From Tieghemiomyces parasiticus (lineage: Eukaryota > Kickxellomycota > Dimargaritomycetes > Dimargaritales > Dimargaritaceae), in assembly GCA_027575765.1 (NCBI GenBank), contig JANBPT010001189.1, positions 1-12,669 of the forward strand: DNA of 12,669 nt. The letters run 5' to 3'. A program made the translations under genes and the position numbers. The first letter of the stretch is position 1. Each line of letters begins with the position of its first letter. Shown here in pieces: positions 9,153-12,669 of this stretch. Under the pieces are notes generated by a model that was not told where the DNA came from, searched no databases, and worked only from the letters and a program-made list of their open reading frames with translations.

Positions 9153-10121
9153 ATGTCTATGACTTCCACTCGTAATTTTGGGGCTGAGTCCGCCTCATGT
9201 GAAACCCGGTTTTCCGTTCGTAGTGCCGCCGGCTCCCTGGTGAGCCTCCTGAACGATGACGTTCCTACCTCACCTTCGCGTTCCCTGTCCATCACCGCCA
9301 GCAGCGACTACGACGATGCCCCCAGCAGTCCCTTGTCCAAGGTCACCAGCGGTTACGTGACGCCCCCCCTCGACTCGGCCTTCACCTCCCCCGCCCAGCG
9401 CCACGCTGGAGTGCCTCGTGACCTTCGGCTACCGGGCTTCGCGTCCATTGTCTGCGACCAGCCCTACCTGGAGCTGACCCCGCCCGCCACCCCGGTTACC
9501 AACGGCACCCATATTATGACTTCCCCAGACTATTACCTTGCGCCAATCACTCCTTGCACCACCGCCCCGTCGAGTCCCCGGGTCCACCAGCAGCAGCTCG
9601 TCACCCCGGTTCGCACGCCGTACCCGGCCCCTGCCCCCCTCCCAATTACCCAGATCAAGGCCACCCTCACTGAGCCCAAGCGTAAGCATGTTTGCACCTG
9701 GGAGGGCTGTGACAAGGCCTTCACGACCAGCGGACACCTGTCCCGTCACACCCGCATCCACACAGGCGAGAAGCGCTACAAGTGCGACCTGCCCACCTGC
9801 AACCAGTACTTTGCTCGCCACGACAACATGCGCCAGCACTACCGCACGCACTCCAACGCTCGCTCCCGTGCCAAGTCCGGCCGTGTCCAGCCGGCGCTGG
9901 AGCCTCTAGTGGTTGATGCCCAATCCGGCCACCTCCCCCCTCATCACCGCCACCGGTCCGTCGGTGGATACCACCCATACACCGCTGTCCCTCGCAGCGC
10001 TGCTCCCCATCCGCACCCGTACGTTGGCTTCAGCCTGCCCCCGAGCCCCACCACCCCGCACACCAGCTACCCGCCCTACACCGCAGGGTTTACCGCTCCC
10101 CCATCGCCCTACTACATGTAG
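9153..10121 (+). CDS. Nrg1-like C2H2 zinc-finger transcription factor
   Basis: Encodes 322 residues without introns. Two adjacent C2H2 fingers, each C-x4-C-x12-H-x3-H, lie at residues 181-203 and 211-233, joined by a canonical TGEKRYK linker. Finger 1 contains FTTSGHLSRH and finger 2 contains FARHDNMRQHYRTH, closely matching the fungal Nrg1/Nrg2 pair. The predicted contact residues (-1,2,3,6) are T-G-H-R and R-D-N-Q. Known family members are nuclear repressors that bind CCCT-type sites and recruit Tup1-Ssn6 in glucose, pH and morphogenesis control; that role here is inferred. Basic KRK (176-178) and the Arg/Lys-rich stretch after finger 2 could be nuclear localisation signals. The flanks look disordered: 14 Ser/Thr-Pro dipeptides, a hydrophobic-acidic patch LVSLLNDD (29-36), a His-rich stretch near 260-275 and two C-terminal PPSP motifs. 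ATG 9153 has A at -3 and no ATG precedes it for over 300 bases; ATG 9159 (T at -3) is weaker. TAG is followed in frame by TAG at 10125-10127. Codons in the body favour C-ending forms. No partner gene is adjacent. Nrg1 orthology is supported only by the fingers. Confidence 0.93.
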   Translation: MSMTSTRNFGAESASCETRFSVRSAAGSLVSLLNDDVPTSPSRSLSITASSDYDDAPSSPLSKVTSGYVTPPLDSAFTSPAQRHAGVPRDLRLPGFASIVCDQPYLELTPPATPVTNGTHIMTSPDYYLAPITPCTTAPSSPRVHQQQLVTPVRTPYPAPAPLPITQIKATLTEPKRKHVCTWEGCDKAFTTSGHLSRHTRIHTGEKRYKCDLPTCNQYFARHDNMRQHYRTHSNARSRAKSGRVQPALEPLVVDAQSGHLPPHHRHRSVGGYHPYTAVPRSAAPHPHPYVGFSLPPSPTTPHTSYPPYTAGFTAPPSPYYM

Positions 10122-10440
10122 GCTTAGGCTGCACCTTCGCGATGTATTTGTCCGGCCGGCCTGGCGCCTACTGGATAACGTGCTGCGAGTTTCTTTCTGC
10201 CACACTCATCCATCTCTCTCAGCACTGCACAAAATCCCACATACCTCTCTACTTTCATCCAACTCCTGTATTATTTCTTTCTACCTTCATCTGCCACGTT
10301 AAAACGATAACCACCGGTTCGTGCTGCTTCGCCTCTCCTGAGCAGTCGTCTAGTCCCGAAAAGCGACCCTTCGACTGGCGTTCGTTACTTTTTTTTTTAT
10401 TCATGCTTACATCATCCTGTTAATAGTCACCTGGGAGGTC
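10122..10440 (+). other. Probable 3' untranslated region and 3'-end area
   Basis: Downstream of the tandem TAG stops the sequence stays pyrimidine-rich to a T10 run at 10389-10398, after which composition becomes AT-rich. No AATAAA hexamer is present in this interval; fungal 3' ends often lack one. The T-rich tract is a candidate 3'-end signal, which is inference. Open frames here show no recognisable protein and overlap the probable transcript end. Confidence 0.3.
10389..10398 (+). repeat. T10 homopolymer tract
   Basis: Ten T, about 270 bases after the zinc-finger stop codon, near the switch to AT-rich DNA. It may contribute to 3'-end formation, which is inference. Confidence 0.9.
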
Positions 10441-10795
10441 TCCCCGTTAATGGGCCTAATTGGACCAGCGGTCAAATATTCAATTGTGTAGTTTATTAAA
10501 ATCCTTGATCATTGTTAATTGACTTTGCAATGCCGAGATGCTAATAGTGTTCTACGTCAGCAGTGATAAATTCCGACTTGTTTTCCATAAAAACTACTTT
10601 GATAAATCCGGCGGCGCTAGGAAAGTCAGCCCAAAGTAAATCAGGTATTTTATGTCGCGTTCTACTACCTAGAAACGGTTATAGTTGGGAGTAATGCGTT
10701 GGTTGTTGCTTGTTGAGTTTATGAGATGACAAAACGATGCGGAATAGGATTACGATAGTACCGAACTTACCAAATAAGCGAGACTGGCTATTAAA
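10441..10795. other. No gene recognised; start of the AT-rich tail
   Basis: Composition shifts abruptly to AT-rich compared with the gene and its upstream DNA. Stops are dense in all frames. The 10603-10795 part may belong to an extended copy of the diverged repeat, because GGCGGCGC and ATGTCGC have partners 712 and 774 bases downstream. Confidence 0.4.
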
Positions 10796-11110
10796 CTCAA
10801 AAGGTATACGGTGGTTGATAGTTTGAATGATGTATGTTATTTTATTGCCTAGCGACCGGGGAGTCTTTTATGCGCGAACGATAGCCAACATCAGCCATAA
10901 CGGCAGCTCGGCTAAACCTAGGAGAGGTCCAGAATAGCAGAACGGGTGGGGGCCAGCGCCAACAGGAACAGAAGAAAGGCTGTTCGCCGTTAGATCAGGA
11001 GCAAATAAGTAATAAAGACGAGGTCCTAAAAGGATAGTGCAACCGGGAAGAGGCGGTCTCCTCCGCAGAAGCAGGGCCTCCGCCTTCCACGTTGATCAGG
11101 AAGGCAGTGG
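10796..11110 (+). repeat. Diverged direct repeat, copy A
   Basis: This is the first copy of an AT- and purine-rich unit repeated about 717 bases downstream. Anchors shared in the same order are TAGCGACC (10850), CTTTTAT (10865), AGGAGAG (10920), CCAGCGCCA (10953), CCTAAAAGGATAG (11025) and GATCAGGAAGG (11094). The first five lie 715-719 bases from their partners and the last 703. Similarity may begin earlier: GGCGGCGC at 10610 and ATGTCGC at 10652 have partners at 11322 and 11426. No coding capacity or transposon terminus was recognised. The outer boundaries are approximate. Confidence 0.6.
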
Positions 11111-11525
11111 TACATATGGAAAACACGTAGGTGATCCCTAAATCTCGAACCCATCCCTGCGAGCAACCTAATCCACTTCCCGAGCAATGAACGGTCCCGA
11201 GGTTGACCAACAACACGTACTTAAACTCTGGCGGCCCTTGCCCCAAGGAGTTAAGGTCGTGCTTGAAATAAATAAGCAAATTCAATCTTAATACTACAAT
11301 TACTCCCCCGTTTCAATAGAAGGCGGCGCCCGATTTGAATAGTGATGGGAGTGAAGGGGTCGGACCGCCGTGGGGATAGGAAGATAGACCTTCCATTAAT
11401 CAGTTACTATTAGGCGCAACCACCCATGTCGCAGAGAAAACTCCCTAGAGGAAAACTATAAGCTAGTAACTGGGGAACGGAAAACGAATAAACTGAAAAC
11501 GAATCGAGCGGATAACATAATATTT
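11111..11525. other. No gene recognised; spacer between repeat cores
   Basis: This stretch separates the two best-aligned repeat cores and may itself belong to the longer repeat unit. It has only short open frames with no recognised product. Around 11470-11505 A-rich purine runs with repeated GAAAACGAAT-like words are visible. Confidence 0.4.
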
Positions 11526-11815
11526 GAAAAAGGTTATGAGTTGGTGATAAGCTATCATTTATTGAGTAGCGACCCAGAGGGGCTTTTATATCGAAGGATG
11601 GCTGGCATCCTTCGTAATAGCTACAACTCGGGTTAGGAGAGAACCCAAGGACGATAGTGCAAGGCGGAGCCAGCGCCAGAGCGAATATGAAGGCAGCTGC
11701 GCGGCTGCTGGGTCAATAAGGAGAATATTGAAGAAAGTAAAGCCCTAAAAGGATAGAAGCGGGGACGCCTGTCAAAGTAGAAGACACCATTTAGTAGATC
11801 AGGAAGGTAGGCGTC
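11526..11815 (+). repeat. Diverged direct repeat, copy B
   Basis: This is the second copy of the unit described at 10796-11110, in the same orientation. Matching anchors are TAGCGACC (11567), CTTTTAT (11583), AGGAGAG (11635), CCAGCGCCA (11670), CCTAAAAGGATAG (11744) and GATCAGGAAGG (11797). Between the anchors the copies have diverged by many substitutions and small indels. Copy B alone carries a perfect 9-bp hairpin at 11592-11614. An old tandem duplication of unknown origin is the simplest reading. Confidence 0.6.
11592..11614. repeat. Perfect 9-bp inverted repeat inside repeat copy B
   Basis: CGAAGGATG and CATCCTTCG pair perfectly around a 5-base loop. The equivalent place in copy A (about 10874-10897) does not form the same stem. 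The structure was therefore either gained in B or lost in A. No function is assigned. Confidence 0.7.
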
Positions 11816-12669
11816 GCTACAAAGAAATATTGGATATGACAATAGGCTAAAGAGGATGAGAAAAAAGGTAGAGATGCCACAACTGATTGGATCAGGAGTT
11901 TAGGGTACCACAGACGGGGTGGGTGATCGAGATTTGGTGGCGGTGGATTATAGAGAATAAGTTTCGTCAAGGAGAGGGAAGCCAAAGGTTAAAATCAGTT
12001 TACAGGCGCCATCAAGCCCCGTGTCAAGCCGTAGGCCTTATGAGCAACATTTCTTCATCCCCTCACCTACCGAAGACTCCTGCCACTTCACGGCCAACTG
12101 GACCCGTAATATCTCGACTGGGGTTTTCGAGCCGGACGTACAATAACCACCACCATCACTGTGAGAATTGCAACGTTTTACGCGGCGTTAAATAAGAATC
12201 CTCCTCCTCCCCCTTTATTGCCTACACGACAATTTATTTAGACAAAATCGATACCGAATAACGAGGAGGGGCAGTGAACTGGTCACAGCAGTATGGAGTA
12301 AAGTGAGACTGAAGGAAATGAAAATAGAGAAAAGGCAGGGAAGTAAGGGCGGTCTGCAAGGTCGACCGGCCCTATATTGAATCGGTGTCGTTGGTCAATA
12401 AAGGCGGTGTCCCCACTACGAGGGGAAGGAGAGTCCGTTTAGTTAACGTCGCATAGTAGCTGCGACTCTCATGTGTGTGTAGCAGGGCCATCATATATCT
12501 AACTTAGAAATAATAAAAAACTCCGGTGTGAAGATAATATTCGAACAGCGGGGGGGGGTGGCAGGTCCTCTGAAAGGGGCACCGTCCCATTTCCTCCTCC
12601 TCGTAAACTTAAACCGCCGTCCTACACGCGGCTCTTTCACCTGGCTGCCTCTGCGTATTTGGCCGCGGT
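11816..12669. other. No gene recognised; right edge of window
   Basis: The part to about 12000 is purine-rich on the plus strand; 12050-12220 is pyrimidine-rich. An open frame at 11887-12195 (102 codons) has no recognisable domain. Other items are short CCT repeats near 12196 and 12590, a (TG)4 tract at 12472-12479, and competing stems GAGAGTC/GACTCTC (12429-12470) and GTCGCA/TGCGAC (12448-12466). Confidence 0.4.
12550..12558 (+). repeat. G9 homopolymer tract
   Basis: Nine consecutive G in gene-free DNA near the right edge of the window. Confidence 0.9.

Noticed and set aside
9429..9851. 140-codon frame antisense to the zinc-finger gene
   Set aside because: It is the antisense shadow of a GC-rich coding region, with Gly/Arg/Val-rich translation and no domain.
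11125..11165. T-arm-like GGTTCGAGA word on the minus strand, suggesting a tRNA
   Set aside because: The flanking bases do not form a 5-bp T stem and no acceptor, D or anticodon arms could be found. The similar word near position 8-15 fails the same way.
1..12669. CRISPR array, telomeric repeats, rRNA or bacterial operon features
   Set aside because: No regularly spaced repeats, no TTAGGG-type arrays, no rRNA segments recognised and no Shine-Dalgarno-linked gene strings. The only gene is eukaryotic in type.

Overview
The window looks like nuclear DNA of a fungus and is almost entirely non-coding. The only gene I can support is an intronless coding region at 9153-10121 (+). It encodes a 322-residue protein with a tandem pair of C2H2 zinc fingers whose sequence and base-contacting residues match the fungal Nrg1/Nrg2 repressors. 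This pair is the main evidence for a fungal source. The N- and C-terminal flanks are low in complexity and rich in Ser-Pro/Thr-Pro, and they do not identify a lineage. An early-diverging fungus is possible but unproven.

Layout. Positions 1-8690 hold no gene I recognise. The open frames there are short, stop-bounded, often begin at non-ATG codons and show no convincing domain. One minus-strand stretch at 5045-5122 faintly resembles the RNase H region of an LTR retrotransposon and may be chance. This region carries many homopolymer runs of 9-12 bases, a (CT)7 tract and several strong inverted repeats (3362-3395, 7924-7957, 8323-8362). Positions 8690-9152 are the promoter and leader of the zinc-finger gene: a 17/19-bp direct repeat, five CCCCT/AGGGG boxes, a GC-rich box, a TATATAAA element at 8930-8937, and a pyrimidine-rich leader with no ATG before the chosen start. 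Positions 10122-10440 are the probable 3' untranslated region, ending near a T10 tract.

From about 10440 the base composition becomes AT-richer. Here lies a strongly diverged direct duplication with a period of about 717 bp (cores 10850-11104 and 11567-11807), which matches nothing I recognise. The end of the window (11.9-12.67 kb) holds further low-complexity DNA and no recognised gene.

There is no operon or gene cluster to interpret. The functional unit is one probable sequence-specific transcription factor whose promoter contains boxes of the type bound by its own family (Nrg1/Mig1/Msn2 CCCCT-like sites). Autoregulation or stress control is therefore a reasonable inference. I did not find a clear novel multi-gene system. 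The best anomalies are the diverged tandem repeat, the nested cruciform at 8323-8362 and the homopolymer excess.
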